This document shows positions 44,059-52,615 of a stretch of DNA of 64,000 bases, piece after piece. Where the stretch lies: positions 186,001 to 250,000 of the forward strand of contig JAGNLA010000001.1 in the NCBI GenBank assembly GCA_017999835.1. Direction: 5' to 3'. The notes below the pieces were generated by a model. That model did no database searches. It was not told the DNA's origin and worked only from the letters and a program-made list of their open reading frames with translations. The first letter of the stretch is position 1, and each line of letters starts with the position of its first letter. Source of the stretch: Caldisericia bacterium. Its GTDB lineage: Bacteria; Caldisericota; Caldisericia; JAAYUI01. The translations under genes were made by a program, and so were the position numbers.

Positions 44059-46998
44059 TTAATATGATTTTCTTGTTATGGCTATCGACTTGTCTTCGGC
44101 CTTGTAAACAACTTCAGCGCCGAAGTTTTCAGCAATGAATCTCAATGGCACAAATGTCTTTCCGTTCTTGATTTCCGGAGGAACATCCAATGCGACTGGT
44201 TCCTGGTTAACGAAAGCGGTCTTTGATCCGATTCTCATTAAGATGAAGATTTTCCCTCTGCCATCTTCCATTGTTATCGAAACACTCTTGTCTTCTGGCA
44301 ACCACTCTACTTTCGCCTTGAACGCCTCAGAGATTGCCCTGATAGGGACCATCGTCCTGCCACCAGATATATATGGGGCTTCTTGAAGTTCTGTAATGCT
44401 CTCGTCGACGATCATGGTTTTGTTGCCAACAAGCATTGCAATGGTTGTTTTATGCCAATTGATTACTTCGAATGTCTTCTGGCTTACATTGCCAACCTTG
44501 TCCATGGCAATGATTGTAACAGTGTTCTTTCCGACTTGCACCGGGATCTCCGCCTGAAATAGATCATTAATAACAAGTGCGTCTACCTGGTTAATCATGA
44601 CTTTGCTGCCTGGTTCGACTCTGCCTTTGATTTTTACATCAATCTGGTCAACAATTTCCGGTATATCATCAATCATGATCTCCGGTGGGACGTTATCCAT
44701 TTCAATGGTTGCATACTTTTCGGTTTTGTTTCCGGATGCATCCGTTGAGACAACCCTTATCTCGTTTTTCCCGTATACCAACTTGACCAATGACTTGAAT
44801 CTTCCTGTTGGATCGACCGGGACTGTCTGACCCCCGACCATTACATAACAGTCAGGGTCGGTTTTACCGCTGACGTAAACGGTTGTGTCCTTGGTTATCT
44901 CCGGAAGTTTGTCCAACTCAAGCAGTGGCGGGGCCTGGTCTCTGGTTACCCTGAATGTCGTTGTTCCTTCTTTGAATCCTTCTTTATCGGCCAGGACATC
45001 AACAACACCTTCCTGGGTGAAGCTGCAGGCCATTTTTACAACGCCTTTGCTGTTTGTGATTGATGTTGCTTCCAGCCCTGCACCTTTCATCTTTATTGTG
45101 GCCTCAGAAACAGGTTCGCTGGTACCAAGGACACTGCATGTGAGAGTAGCTGTTGACTGTTGACCTACTTCGGGCTGTTTGTCCCATTCAATCTCGATTT
45201 CAAGCCCTTTATAAACATCCATCCACATTAGTTTTTGATAATCATAGTATTGCGACCCACCCGACACTTCACTAGCAAACCATTTGTTTTTGTTGTGCCA
45301 TCTAACCTCAATGGTTTCGTATCCTGTGCCGGTAGGAGTAAAGTGAATGGTTGTTTCAGTGTCATTGTACTGTTGGTTGTATTCCAGCCTGCCATAAATT
45401 GCAGCCTCGTGCTGATTTCCGACAAGACCGACTTCCCCTTCAGAGGCAACCGGCAAATCTCTTGAGTCGGCAGGCGACACAACAGCAATGATGTGGTTTG
45501 GAACCGAATACACCAGATCATAGTTTTCCGGCTTGAGATACTGTTTACCAATCTCTTCCCTGGTTTCAGCCCAAAGGAATCTTATCGATGGCGGGGAAAT
45601 TCTTGCCAATGTTTGTGGAACTGCATCAAAATCGAGGAAATAAACACCGTCACCCCTGTATCTTGTGGTAAGCTTTTTTGGTGAGTACTTGTCTGATGGT
45701 GGTCTGCCAGCAACGTCATAATCGCCAAGAACACTGTTTCCAACCAAACCACCGACGTTGCAGGCATCTTCGGCAAACAGATAGAACGATGTCTGTCCTT
45801 TTAAATCAAGATTCAAAGAATCTCTGTAGTCGATTCTCGAATTTTCGTCAAAGTTTGCAAAAATCCAGCCATCAAAATATGGTTTGTTGTAGATCGAACC
45901 CAAACCCCAACCGCCATGTTCGGTTGGCGGAAGGTCAAAGAACGGGTTCTCATCAAATGTTCCATCAGAGTACATGAAGTTGACTGTATTATAATAGGTG
46001 TAGTAGGAAGTCCATCGGGTATTGGTCACATCACAGACATACTGTGAGCCAAACCTGAAGAGTTCCTTGTTGTTCCACTCAAGCTTGCCATTGTTATTGA
46101 GATCGAGGCCGATGTGAAGGTCATACCTTGCACCAGTATCAAGAAGGTAATAGCAAGTGCCATTGGAATAAACACTTTGTGACCAATTCTGTGTTGGTTT
46201 GGTAGCCCATTCATAGTTTGCCGGTCTTGTCACAAACGGGGTAAATCTGGCTGTTCTTTTGACTCCGCCGCAAAGGCTGACACCTTCGGTGACACCTTTG
46301 ATGATTCTTCCGTTGGCGTCGTAGCATGTAACAACGATATTGTAAATTCTGTTGTCGCAAGCTGTCATGATGAAGTCTGGGTCGCCTGGGGTTTCAAAAA
46401 CTCGCCCATCCGGGTCGTCCATGTTTTTAATGCTGTAGGTTACTTGTGGGAGCTTGACTGGAATCCTGACTGAACCGGCCGTTCTTCTGTCAGGGGTGAT
46501 GACCTTTAATAAAAGGTCACCCTCGTCATTGGCAACAAATCCCCTGAAAGTGTAGACGCCATTTGAAGCCTGCGAGAAATCGATCTCGATGAGGTCTTTA
46601 CCAAACAGTTTTCTGTTGCATGACGCCGATCCGTCGTCATTGTGCAGATCGGTTCTTGTCCAGTAATACTGTGGCAGAGTGGCGCTGTACCCGTACAGCG
46701 ATGTGTTGTCAGGATGAGGGTCGATAAAACAATTGTTCCAAACGGTGTTCTTTTCAATCGTCGACCCGTCACTTGCCCTGGTCAGATCGACCGGATTTCC
46801 GCTTGCATCGGTTACGATAATCTGAAGTGGCGTGCCGTCCTGCATCAACTCTGAAGCCACGCCGGCCGTTAACACGGGTGGGTTAAACGTAATCACGAGA
46901 GCTGAGGCGGCCTGTGCAGTTTTTGGTGTAACTGCAGGCACGATCACCAGCACTGATAAGGCCATGACGGCCGCAAGAATTGTTCTGATGACTTTCAT
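44059..46998 (-). CDS. Large exported Ig-like protein with C-terminal stalk domain
   Basis: 979 residues. Signal peptide 1-31 (KTAQA cleavage). The N-terminal 500 residues are beta-rich with many Asn/Asp/Tyr and no motif I recognise. Residues 520-620 are an Ig-like domain (QPEVGQQSTATLTCSV). Two glucodextranase-like Ig domains follow (PEITKDTTVYVSGKT, PEIVDQIDVKIKGRV), then a stalk domain (about 850-979) with TMVPIRAISEAFKAK and FVPLRFIAENFGAE. Same domain end as the C25 protease downstream, and probably the same localisation. ATG at 46998 follows GGAGG. The function of the N-terminal half is unknown. Confidence 0.78.
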   Translation of the reverse strand: MKVIRTILAAVMALSVLVIVPAVTPKTAQAASALVITFNPPVLTAGVASELMQDGTPLQIIVTDASGNPVDLTRASDGSTIEKNTVWNNCFIDPHPDNTSLYGYSATLPQYYWTRTDLHNDDGSASCNRKLFGKDLIEIDFSQASNGVYTFRGFVANDEGDLLLKVITPDRRTAGSVRIPVKLPQVTYSIKNMDDPDGRVFETPGDPDFIMTACDNRIYNIVVTCYDANGRIIKGVTEGVSLCGGVKRTARFTPFVTRPANYEWATKPTQNWSQSVYSNGTCYYLLDTGARYDLHIGLDLNNNGKLEWNNKELFRFGSQYVCDVTNTRWTSYYTYYNTVNFMYSDGTFDENPFFDLPPTEHGGWGLGSIYNKPYFDGWIFANFDENSRIDYRDSLNLDLKGQTSFYLFAEDACNVGGLVGNSVLGDYDVAGRPPSDKYSPKKLTTRYRGDGVYFLDFDAVPQTLARISPPSIRFLWAETREEIGKQYLKPENYDLVYSVPNHIIAVVSPADSRDLPVASEGEVGLVGNQHEAAIYGRLEYNQQYNDTETTIHFTPTGTGYETIEVRWHNKNKWFASEVSGGSQYYDYQKLMWMDVYKGLEIEIEWDKQPEVGQQSTATLTCSVLGTSEPVSEATIKMKGAGLEATSITNSKGVVKMACSFTQEGVVDVLADKEGFKEGTTTFRVTRDQAPPLLELDKLPEITKDTTVYVSGKTDPDCYVMVGGQTVPVDPTGRFKSLVKLVYGKNEIRVVSTDASGNKTEKYATIEMDNVPPEIMIDDIPEIVDQIDVKIKGRVEPGSKVMINQVDALVINDLFQAEIPVQVGKNTVTIIAMDKVGNVSQKTFEVINWHKTTIAMLVGNKTMIVDESITELQEAPYISGGRTMVPIRAISEAFKAKVEWLPEDKSVSITMEDGRGKIFILMRIGSKTAFVNQEPVALDVPPEIKNGKTFVPLRFIAENFGAEVVYKAEDKSIAITRKSY

Positions 46999-47089
46999 GA
47001 ACAACCTCCATTGAGTTATTTGATTTGAATACATTCCAAAAGTCATTATAGTTCATTTCATATCTTAACATTGAAAGAGGCACAGGTAC

Positions 47090-47794
47090 ATGAAAAATGC
47101 CGGGCAAGAATTCTTTGCAAAATCATCCTATACAAAAAATATGGAAGAAAGTGATTTTTCCGAGGCAGAAGTCCCAAACAGAAACATAATCTCAAATCTT
47201 TCTTTACCTGACCATCTACAAAAATCTCCACTGGAAAATCTTGTGGCTAACAGGAGATCCAAACGACAATTTGACAGCATCGCAATAACAAAAGAACAGC
47301 TTTCCTATCTCCTGTGGGCAACTCAGGGTATTACCCAAACAAGAGGATCAGCCAATCTTCGTGCTGTTGCGTCGGCTGGCAATTGTCATTGCTTTAACAC
47401 TTATATCGTGCCAAACATGGTTGAGGGTTTATCGAAGGGTTTATACCTGTTTGATCCTATAAAAAATTCACTCGGCTTGATAAAATCAGGCAATCTTTCC
47501 GATGAGCTGGCCAAAGCCTGCTTAAACCAGAAAATGACGGCTGAATGTGCGGTTTGTTTCATCTGGACGGCGGTTACGCCAAGGATGACAGGTAGATATG
47601 GCCTGAGAGGATACAGGTATATGTTCATCGATGCCGGTCATGTAGGGGCTCACCTTCAACTTGCATGCGAAGATCTTGGTCTGGGTTCATGCAACATCGC
47701 AGCATACATGGACGATGGATTGGCACAATTCCTTGGACTCGAATCAGAAAACGAAATCCCGGTTTATGTCGGTGTTGCCGGCTGGATTAAATAG
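47090..47794 (+). CDS. SagB-type nitroreductase-family oxidoreductase
   Basis: 234 residues. The flavin-binding nitroreductase fold is shown by RRSKRQF near 54-60, a TRGSANLRAVASAGN stretch and a C-terminal GLGSCNIAAY. The pattern is the SagB-like branch (LSYLLWATQG), whose best-known members oxidise azolines in thiazole/oxazole peptides, but many members act elsewhere. No precursor peptide or cyclodehydratase is nearby, so a peptide-modification role is not supported. SD is weak (AAGAGG, 9 nt). Confidence 0.8.
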   Translation: MKNAGQEFFAKSSYTKNMEESDFSEAEVPNRNIISNLSLPDHLQKSPLENLVANRRSKRQFDSIAITKEQLSYLLWATQGITQTRGSANLRAVASAGNCHCFNTYIVPNMVEGLSKGLYLFDPIKNSLGLIKSGNLSDELAKACLNQKMTAECAVCFIWTAVTPRMTGRYGLRGYRYMFIDAGHVGAHLQLACEDLGLGSCNIAAYMDDGLAQFLGLESENEIPVYVGVAGWIK

Positions 47795-47807
47795 ATTTCC
47801 AAAAAAA

Positions 47808-48389
47808 TCAGTGAATCTTTGAGACAGCCATCTTGGTAATCTGCTTAAGGGTTTCTCTCACTCCAACACCCTGGGTCGCCACTGCTTCAAAATACATGTA
47901 CCTGCCTTCAGGATTGAGGGCATCCTGCAAAACATCAAGCGGTATGGCATTGGGAAGGTCACGCTTGTTGTATTGCATGATTATTGGAATCTTGTCCATG
48001 TCGATACCGTATTCGGTGAGGTTGTCGACCATGTCCTGATAGTTGTCGATGTTGGCTTCAAGTTTGTCCGGGTCGGAATCGGCCACAAAGACAATGGCAT
48101 CAACCGATTTGAGGATTGATTTTCTGGTTAGTCCATAGATAGCTTGACCAGGAACGGTGTAGACACCGAGCCTGAGCTGGAATCCTCTGACTTCACCAAG
48201 ATCAAGCGGTAAAAAGTCAAAGAATAGGGTTCTTTCTGTGGCTGTTGCTATCGAGGTGAACTGACCTTTTACGTCTGGTGGGACAAGATCATAAATGATC
48301 TGTAAATTTGTTGTCTTGCCCGAGAGCGCTGGCCCGTAATAAACGATTTTGACGTTGATTTCTTTTGTGGCGAAATTGACAAGTGCCAT
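47808..48389 (-). CDS. mglA: MglA-like small Ras-family GTPase
   Basis: 193 residues. G1 loop GPALSGKTT (19-27), switch region, G3-like TVPGQ in place of DTAGQ, G4 NKRD and G5-like EAVA follow the MglA pattern. MglA proteins set cell polarity and gliding, and their GTPase-activating partner is MglB, encoded 19 nt upstream. AGGAGG precedes the ATG. No gliding or type IV pilus genes are in the window, so the process it controls is open. Confidence 0.93.
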   Translation of the reverse strand: MALVNFATKEINVKIVYYGPALSGKTTNLQIIYDLVPPDVKGQFTSIATATERTLFFDFLPLDLGEVRGFQLRLGVYTVPGQAIYGLTRKSILKSVDAIVFVADSDPDKLEANIDNYQDMVDNLTEYGIDMDKIPIIMQYNKRDLPNAIPLDVLQDALNPEGRYMYFEAVATQGVGVRETLKQITKMAVSKIH

Positions 48390-48408
48390 CTCTTAGTGCC
48401 TCCTGAAC

Positions 48409-48885
48409 CTAGAGGATATTGTCAAGGTTGATGTCGGAATCGAAGTCTTCTCCTCCAAATTCAGCAGACACCTGCTGCGCCATTCTTTCCATGACCGGTT
48501 CAAGGGCTCCTGAGATCTTTTTTGCCCAGAACCTGATGGCTCCAATTGGAGCCCTGTTGTCAAAAATCATAATCAAAAGGGCTTCAGGGGAGAGAAGGGA
48601 GATATGGATATTGTTTTCAGAACCCTGGTGGAACGTGATTGTAAACTCGGATTCTCCAATTTGTCGAGCAAGTTCGTTTGTTGCTGCATATACACCGGCC
48701 GAAAGAGCTGCGATGGCTGATGCTGCCTGACGTGTTGCCGGACCATGCTTGCTGATGAGCTGTCCAGATTTGTCAACCAGGAAAATATGTTTTGCTTGTG
48801 AGTCTATAAGTGTTTTTGCAAGGTATTCATCAATCTCGCGAAGTTCGTTTTCAGAAATCACAAGATTTGTGAGTCTATCGGCCAT
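48409..48885 (-). CDS. mglB: MglB-like roadblock protein
   Basis: 158 residues. Roadblock/LC7 fold with IFLVDKSGQLISKHG, AASAIAALSAGVYAATNELA and a helix IRFWAKKISGALEPV. In Myxococcus and Thermus, MglB dimers act as GAP for MglA; the adjacent GTPase supports that here. ATG at 48885 is set by AAGGAG 9 nt upstream. The promoter is at 48914-48941. Confidence 0.9.
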   Translation of the reverse strand: MADRLTNLVISENELREIDEYLAKTLIDSQAKHIFLVDKSGQLISKHGPATRQAASAIAALSAGVYAATNELARQIGESEFTITFHQGSENNIHISLLSPEALLIMIFDNRAPIGAIRFWAKKISGALEPVMERMAQQVSAEFGGEDFDSDINLDNIL

Positions 48886-48913
48886 AAAAATCACTCCTTC
48901 CGTTTTCAAGCTA

Positions 48914-48941
48914 ATGATACCGCACTAAACATCCTTGTCAA
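48914..48941 (-). promoter_or_regulatory. Promoter of mglB-mglA
   Basis: On the minus strand: perfect TTGACA (48941-48936), 16-bp spacer, TATCAT (48919-48914). It gives a leader of about 20 nt with an SD. Confidence 0.75.
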
Positions 48942-49087
48942 CATATTCAAAGCTAGCACCAACTTTAGTGGCTATTTGGCATTTCGTCGGAACCGGGAAG
49001 CTGTTCAGTTTGTATGATGGGCAAAGGAGATAAAAACCCGATTAGGAACTAACGAAAACCTTTAATTAAAAACATCAGTTTTCACTG

Positions 49088-49115
49088 TTGACAGCAAAAA
49101 AAACGAATGTAAAGT
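49088..49115 (+). promoter_or_regulatory. Promoter of the thioredoxin-like lipoprotein
   Basis: Perfect TTGACA (49088-49093), 16-bp spacer, TAAAGT (49110-49115). AAGGAGGAT follows before ATG 49139. The 140 nt before this, back to 48945, hold nothing I recognise. Confidence 0.75.
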
Positions 49116-49138
49116 TAGGGCATTACCAAGGAGGATAG

Positions 49139-49966
49139 ATGAACATGAAGAAATTCTTGACAATCATCATGGCAGTCATCATGATTGCATCGCTCTCAGC
49201 AACACTTGTCGCTTGTGGTGGCGGAGATCAGAAGCCAACAGAAACAAACGGCGAGCAGCAGCCAACGGAAGACACCCAGAAACCGCCAGAAGACACAACC
49301 CAGAAACCGCCAGAAGACACAACCCAGAAACCGCCAGAAGACACAACCCAGAAGCCACCAGAAGACACAACAAACGGCGAAAATACTGCAGAAGAAGAAG
49401 ACGAACTCGTAGTTCCAGGCATGGAATCAAGCGTCAAACTCAACGTCGGCGACGAAGTTCCAGACCTCGCATTCAAGATTCACCCGGTCTCGATGGGCGA
49501 TTCATCATCAATCTGGAAGTTCATGGAAGAAGAAAAAGCAGAAGCCCTCATCCTCGACTTCTGGGCAGTATGGTGTGAGCCATGCAAAGCCGAACTTCCA
49601 TACCTTGAAGTTATGTACAGAAAGTACAAAGGCAAAGGCCTCAGAGTTCTTGGTGCAACAATCGATCCAGAAGACATGGCCACCGAAGGCAGAATCATGG
49701 AAATCCTCGAATTCGACCAGAAAATGAATGCATCCTGGAAGAAACTTGGTGAGTACGAAAAAGCCGAAGGCGACATCTATCTTTCATACCCAGTGCCAGT
49801 TGATGGTTCACGCGAAATGTCAAAACAGCTCGGCGTTACCTCAATTCCAAGAACAATCCTCATCACAAAAGATCACAAGATCTATTACCAGCACGTCGGT
49901 TTTGACGAAGGCAAAGTAAAAGACCTCGAAGACAAAGTAAAAGAATATCTCAAGATTCAGGAATAA
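49139..49966 (+). CDS. Thioredoxin-fold (TlpA-like) lipoprotein with a Pro/Thr/Gln repeat linker
   Basis: 275 residues. Lipobox VAC with Cys26. A low-complexity linker (about 30-90) holds four TQKPPEDT repeats. The TlpA/AhpC-type thioredoxin domain (about 100-275) has VGDEVPDLAF and active site WCEPC with Cys146 and Cys149, then a cis-Pro in TSIPRTILI. It should be a membrane-tethered thiol-disulfide protein facing outward. It is the first of three tandem paralogues. The last 42 codons are almost identical at DNA level to the third copy. Confidence 0.9.
   Translation: MNMKKFLTIIMAVIMIASLSATLVACGGGDQKPTETNGEQQPTEDTQKPPEDTTQKPPEDTTQKPPEDTTQKPPEDTTNGENTAEEEDELVVPGMESSVKLNVGDEVPDLAFKIHPVSMGDSSSIWKFMEEEKAEALILDFWAVWCEPCKAELPYLEVMYRKYKGKGLRVLGATIDPEDMATEGRIMEILEFDQKMNASWKKLGEYEKAEGDIYLSYPVPVDGSREMSKQLGVTSIPRTILITKDHKIYYQHVGFDEGKVKDLEDKVKEYLKIQE
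49274..49369 (+). repeat. 24-bp tandem repeat, four units
   Basis: Four direct 24-nt units (49274, 49298, 49322, 49346), three identical and the last with two substitutions. Each codes for TQKPPEDT in the lipoprotein linker. The unit number is likely to vary by slippage. Confidence 0.92.
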
Positions 49967-49980
49967 TTTGGAATGAAATC

Positions 49981-50012
49981 AAAAAACGCCCTCTTTTCCG
50001 AGGGCGTTTTTT
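49981..50012 (+). terminator. Intrinsic terminator
   Basis: AAACGCCCTC / GAGGGCGTTTTTT hairpin, 14 nt after the first paralogue. The second paralogue begins 38 nt later without a clear promoter. Confidence 0.88.
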
Positions 50013-50049
50013 GTTATGTCAGATACAAAATATAAACAGGAGGGAGACT

Positions 50050-50823
50050 GTGGGCGCTAAAAAGACTTTTTTACCAATCATGGCTTTCCTGACAGTCGCA
50101 TCACTAACATTTGCTTCGGTTGCGTGCAACAAGGAGAGTGACCAAAACAAACCACTGACTGAAGATGCCAACGGGGAAGTGTTGGTTGTACCGGATATTG
50201 GAGCAACTCCCATCCCCAACATCCCTGTTGATCCAAATGGCAAATCCACTATTTTCCCGATGATCCCCGATTCACAGTTTGAATACTGTCCATCATTATT
50301 GGGCGAAGCATCTTCAATCTGGCGATATATGGAAAATGAAAAAGCTGAAGCTTTGATTGTCACTTTTTGGGCTACATGGAACCTACAATCAAAAAAGGAA
50401 CTTGTTCATCTTGAAACATTATTCAGAAAATACAAGCAACAGGGTCTTAGAGCGCTTGCCATAAGCATCGATCCAGACAACATATTCACAAAAGAAAAAA
50501 TATCCGAAATATTGAATTATGACCAGGGCATGGAGGAAGCATGGCAAAAACTAGGAATATTTTCAAAGGTTGATGGAAAATACCTTTCCTATCCAACTGC
50601 TCTGGACAGTTCAAGGAAAACCCTCGAAACCATAGGCGTTTCGTCCATTCCATGCGCTTTGCTGGTTACAAAAAACCACAAAATCTATTTCCGCCATTAC
50701 GGCTTTGACGAAGACAAGTTCAGAATACTGGAAGAAAAAACCGATGACCTGCTAAAACATATGAAGCAGGAGTTTTATCCAATTTCTGGAACAAATTCGT
50801 ATTCTTCGTGTATGATAAATTGA
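50050..50823 (+). CDS. Thioredoxin-fold lipoprotein without CxxC active site
   Basis: 257 residues. Lipobox VAC with Cys26, then an unusual linker. The thioredoxin-like domain keeps FWATWN where the other copies have FWAVWCEPC, so both cysteines are replaced (NLQS). The rest of the fold is conserved, including ISIDPDN, SYPTALDSSRKTLETIGVSSIP and HYGFDEDKFRILEEK. A redox role is therefore excluded or changed; it may bind ligands, act as a chaperone, or be decaying. GTG at 50050 follows AGGAGGG. Divergence from the two neighbours is larger than theirs from each other. Confidence 0.85.
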   Translation: MGAKKTFLPIMAFLTVASLTFASVACNKESDQNKPLTEDANGEVLVVPDIGATPIPNIPVDPNGKSTIFPMIPDSQFEYCPSLLGEASSIWRYMENEKAEALIVTFWATWNLQSKKELVHLETLFRKYKQQGLRALAISIDPDNIFTKEKISEILNYDQGMEEAWQKLGIFSKVDGKYLSYPTALDSSRKTLETIGVSSIPCALLVTKNHKIYFRHYGFDEDKFRILEEKTDDLLKHMKQEFYPISGTNSYSSCMIN

Positions 50824-50854
50824 AAACAGAAAATAGTAGAAAAAGGAGAATAAG

Positions 50855-51511
50855 ATGAAAACAAAAAGAATAATTTCAACACTCCTTGCAACCATTATGA
50901 TTGCAGCGCTGTCACTCTCATTTGTTGCCTGTGGAGGCGAATCAGGAGAACTTCCAGTTGATGGGCTTGACTCGGATGTGAAACTCAAAGTCGGCGACGA
51001 GGTTCCAGACCTTGCATTCAAGATTCATCCTGTCTCATCAGGTGACTCTTCGTCAATTTGGAAATACATGGAAGACGAGAAGGCAGAAGCCCTCATCCTC
51101 GACTTCTGGGCAGTATGGTGCGAACCATGCAAGGCAGAGCTTCCATACCTCGAAGTCATGTACAGAAAGTACAAAGATAAAGGTCTCAGAGTTCTCGGAG
51201 TAACCATCGATCCTGAAGACATGAACACTGAAGGCAAGATTATGGAAATACTAGAATATGATCCAAAGATGAATAATTCATGGAAAGCGCTTGGTGAGTA
51301 CGAAAAAGCTGAAGGCGACATCTATCTTTCATACCCAATACCTGTTGACGGAACGAGGGAGATGTCCAAAAAGCTTGGCGTGACATCAATTCCAAGAACA
51401 ATCCTCATCACAAAAGATCACAAGATCTATTACCAGCACGTTGGTTTTGACGAAGGCAAAGTAAAAGACCTCGAAGACAAAGTAAAAGAATATCTCAAAA
51501 TCCAAGAATAG
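50855..51511 (+). CDS. Thioredoxin-fold (TlpA-like) lipoprotein, third paralogue
   Basis: 218 residues. Lipobox VAC with Cys26, short linker without the Pro repeats, then the thioredoxin domain with active site WCEPC (Cys89, Cys92) and cis-Pro in TSIPRTILI. Very close to the first copy, especially after residue 175. AAAAAGGAG gives the SD. A terminator overlaps the promoter of rsmD downstream. Confidence 0.9.
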   Translation: MKTKRIISTLLATIMIAALSLSFVACGGESGELPVDGLDSDVKLKVGDEVPDLAFKIHPVSSGDSSSIWKYMEDEKAEALILDFWAVWCEPCKAELPYLEVMYRKYKDKGLRVLGVTIDPEDMNTEGKIMEILEYDPKMNNSWKALGEYEKAEGDIYLSYPIPVDGTREMSKKLGVTSIPRTILITKDHKIYYQHVGFDEGKVKDLEDKVKEYLKIQE

Positions 51512-51531
51512 CCCTGGATGAGTAGTCGACC

Positions 51532-51561
51532 AAAATGCCCTCAACATTGAGGGCATTTTTT
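51532..51561 (+). terminator. Intrinsic terminator that also holds the -35 of rsmD
   Basis: AAAATGCCCTCAA / TTGAGGGCATTTT hairpin with a T-run. The TCAACA at 51541-51546, used as -35 of the next promoter, lies in its loop and stem. Confidence 0.85.
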
Positions 51562-51569
51562 GTTATAAT
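51541..51569 (+). promoter_or_regulatory. Leaderless promoter of rsmD
   Basis: TCAACA (51541-51546), 17-bp spacer, perfect TATAAT (51564-51569), then 7 nt to ATG 51577. No SD. The -35 is weak. Confidence 0.65.
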
Positions 51570-51576
51570 GAAATTT

Positions 51577-52173
51577 ATGCAACGTGGCTCAAAAGACAAA
51601 ATGAAGTTAAGAATTGTTGGTGGCACAATGAAAGGCAGGCAGGTAATCCTCCCACTTGGCTTTCCTGGGCGACCAACAAGAGACATGGTCAAAGAAGCTC
51701 TGTTTGACATTCTCTCAATAGACATCAGGAGAGCAAAATTCCTGGATTTGTTTGCTGGCTCAGGCACCATTGGCATCGAAGCCGTTTCTCGTGGCGCAAT
51801 CCATGCCTGGTGTGTGGACAAACATCCAATGGCGATAAAATCTATTGCCCAAACCATAAAAACATTCTGCATAGAAGACAAAGTCACTCTCGAGAGGATG
51901 GATGCCGGCAGGTTCATGCGTGAAGCCTGGATGAAAAAACTACAGTTTGACATAATCTTTTGCGATCCACCTTATGAAATGACTCAGGAAGAACTAGCCA
52001 CGATCCTTGAAAACATCAACGAAACACTCGCACCACAAGGTCTGCTTGTCGTAGAAATGGCTCTCGAGGTGGATTATCCTGATATTTTTGCAGGACTAAC
52101 AAGATTCAAGGAGAAGCGCTATGGCGGAACAAAGCTCAATTTCTGGTCACGCCCTGTACCCGGGGACGTTTGA
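51577..52173 (+). CDS. rsmD: 16S rRNA (guanine966-N2)-methyltransferase
   Basis: 198 residues from ATG 51577. Rossmann methyltransferase with the SAM motif LDLFAGSGTIGIEA (about 52) and the catalytic DPPYE (about 133), the order of RsmD. A later ATG at 51601 would also keep the core (MKLRIVGGTMKG) and is the alternative start. The last 53 nt overlap coaD, which is downstream in the usual rsmD-coaD order. Confidence 0.9.
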   Translation: MQRGSKDKMKLRIVGGTMKGRQVILPLGFPGRPTRDMVKEALFDILSIDIRRAKFLDLFAGSGTIGIEAVSRGAIHAWCVDKHPMAIKSIAQTIKTFCIEDKVTLERMDAGRFMREAWMKKLQFDIIFCDPPYEMTQEELATILENINETLAPQGLLVVEMALEVDYPDIFAGLTRFKEKRYGGTKLNFWSRPVPGDV

Positions 52174-52615
52174 CCCACCGACGTTGGGTCACGTTTCAAT
52201 AATCAGAAGGGCTGCAAAGCTTTTTAACAAGCTAACCATTGGCGTTGCAAATTTATCTGAGAAGAATCCCATGCTAAACCTTGAGCAAAGAATCGGGCTG
52301 ATGAAGGAAATCTTCAAAGACCACCCCAATGTTGATGTCAAACCTTTTTCAGGGTTGCTAGTCGATTTTGCCAGAAGCGAAAATGCCAGGATAATTGTGC
52401 GCGGTATGAGAAACATAACTGATTTCGACTATGAGTACAGAATGGACGTAACCAACAGACACTGCCTGCCGGATCTCGAAACGATATTTCTTCTATCTGA
52501 CCCAGAAACAGGATACATTTCATCGACTCTTGTTAAACAAATCGCCAAAGCAGGCGGCGATATTTCAGATTTTGTGCCAGAGCAAGTAATTGCTGTTTTG
52601 AAGGGGGTAAAATGA
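52121..52615 (+). CDS. coaD: Phosphopantetheine adenylyltransferase
   Basis: 164 residues. Nucleotidyltransferase signature YPGTFDPPTLGH (13-24), RGMRNITDFDYE and ISSTLVKQIAKAGG are complete. It makes dephospho-CoA from ATP and 4'-phosphopantetheine. The start has an AAGGAG-type SD but lies 53 nt inside rsmD, longer than the usual few bases, so part of both proteins is read from one DNA stretch. ATGA overlap with the next gene. Confidence 0.95.
   Translation: MAEQSSISGHALYPGTFDPPTLGHVSIIRRAAKLFNKLTIGVANLSEKNPMLNLEQRIGLMKEIFKDHPNVDVKPFSGLLVDFARSENARIIVRGMRNITDFDYEYRMDVTNRHCLPDLETIFLLSDPETGYISSTLVKQIAKAGGDISDFVPEQVIAVLKGVK

Noticed and set aside
47090-47794. RiPP (thiazole/oxazole peptide) cluster from the SagB-like gene
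   Set aside because: There is no precursor peptide, cyclodehydratase or exporter nearby.
49274-49369. Short tandem array as CRISPR
   Set aside because: Units are directly adjacent without spacers and encode TQKPPEDT in a lipoprotein linker.
49185-49578. Alternative-frame ORFs rich in Arg/Gln over the lipoprotein repeats
   Set aside because: They come from the 24-bp repeat read in other frames and lack SDs.
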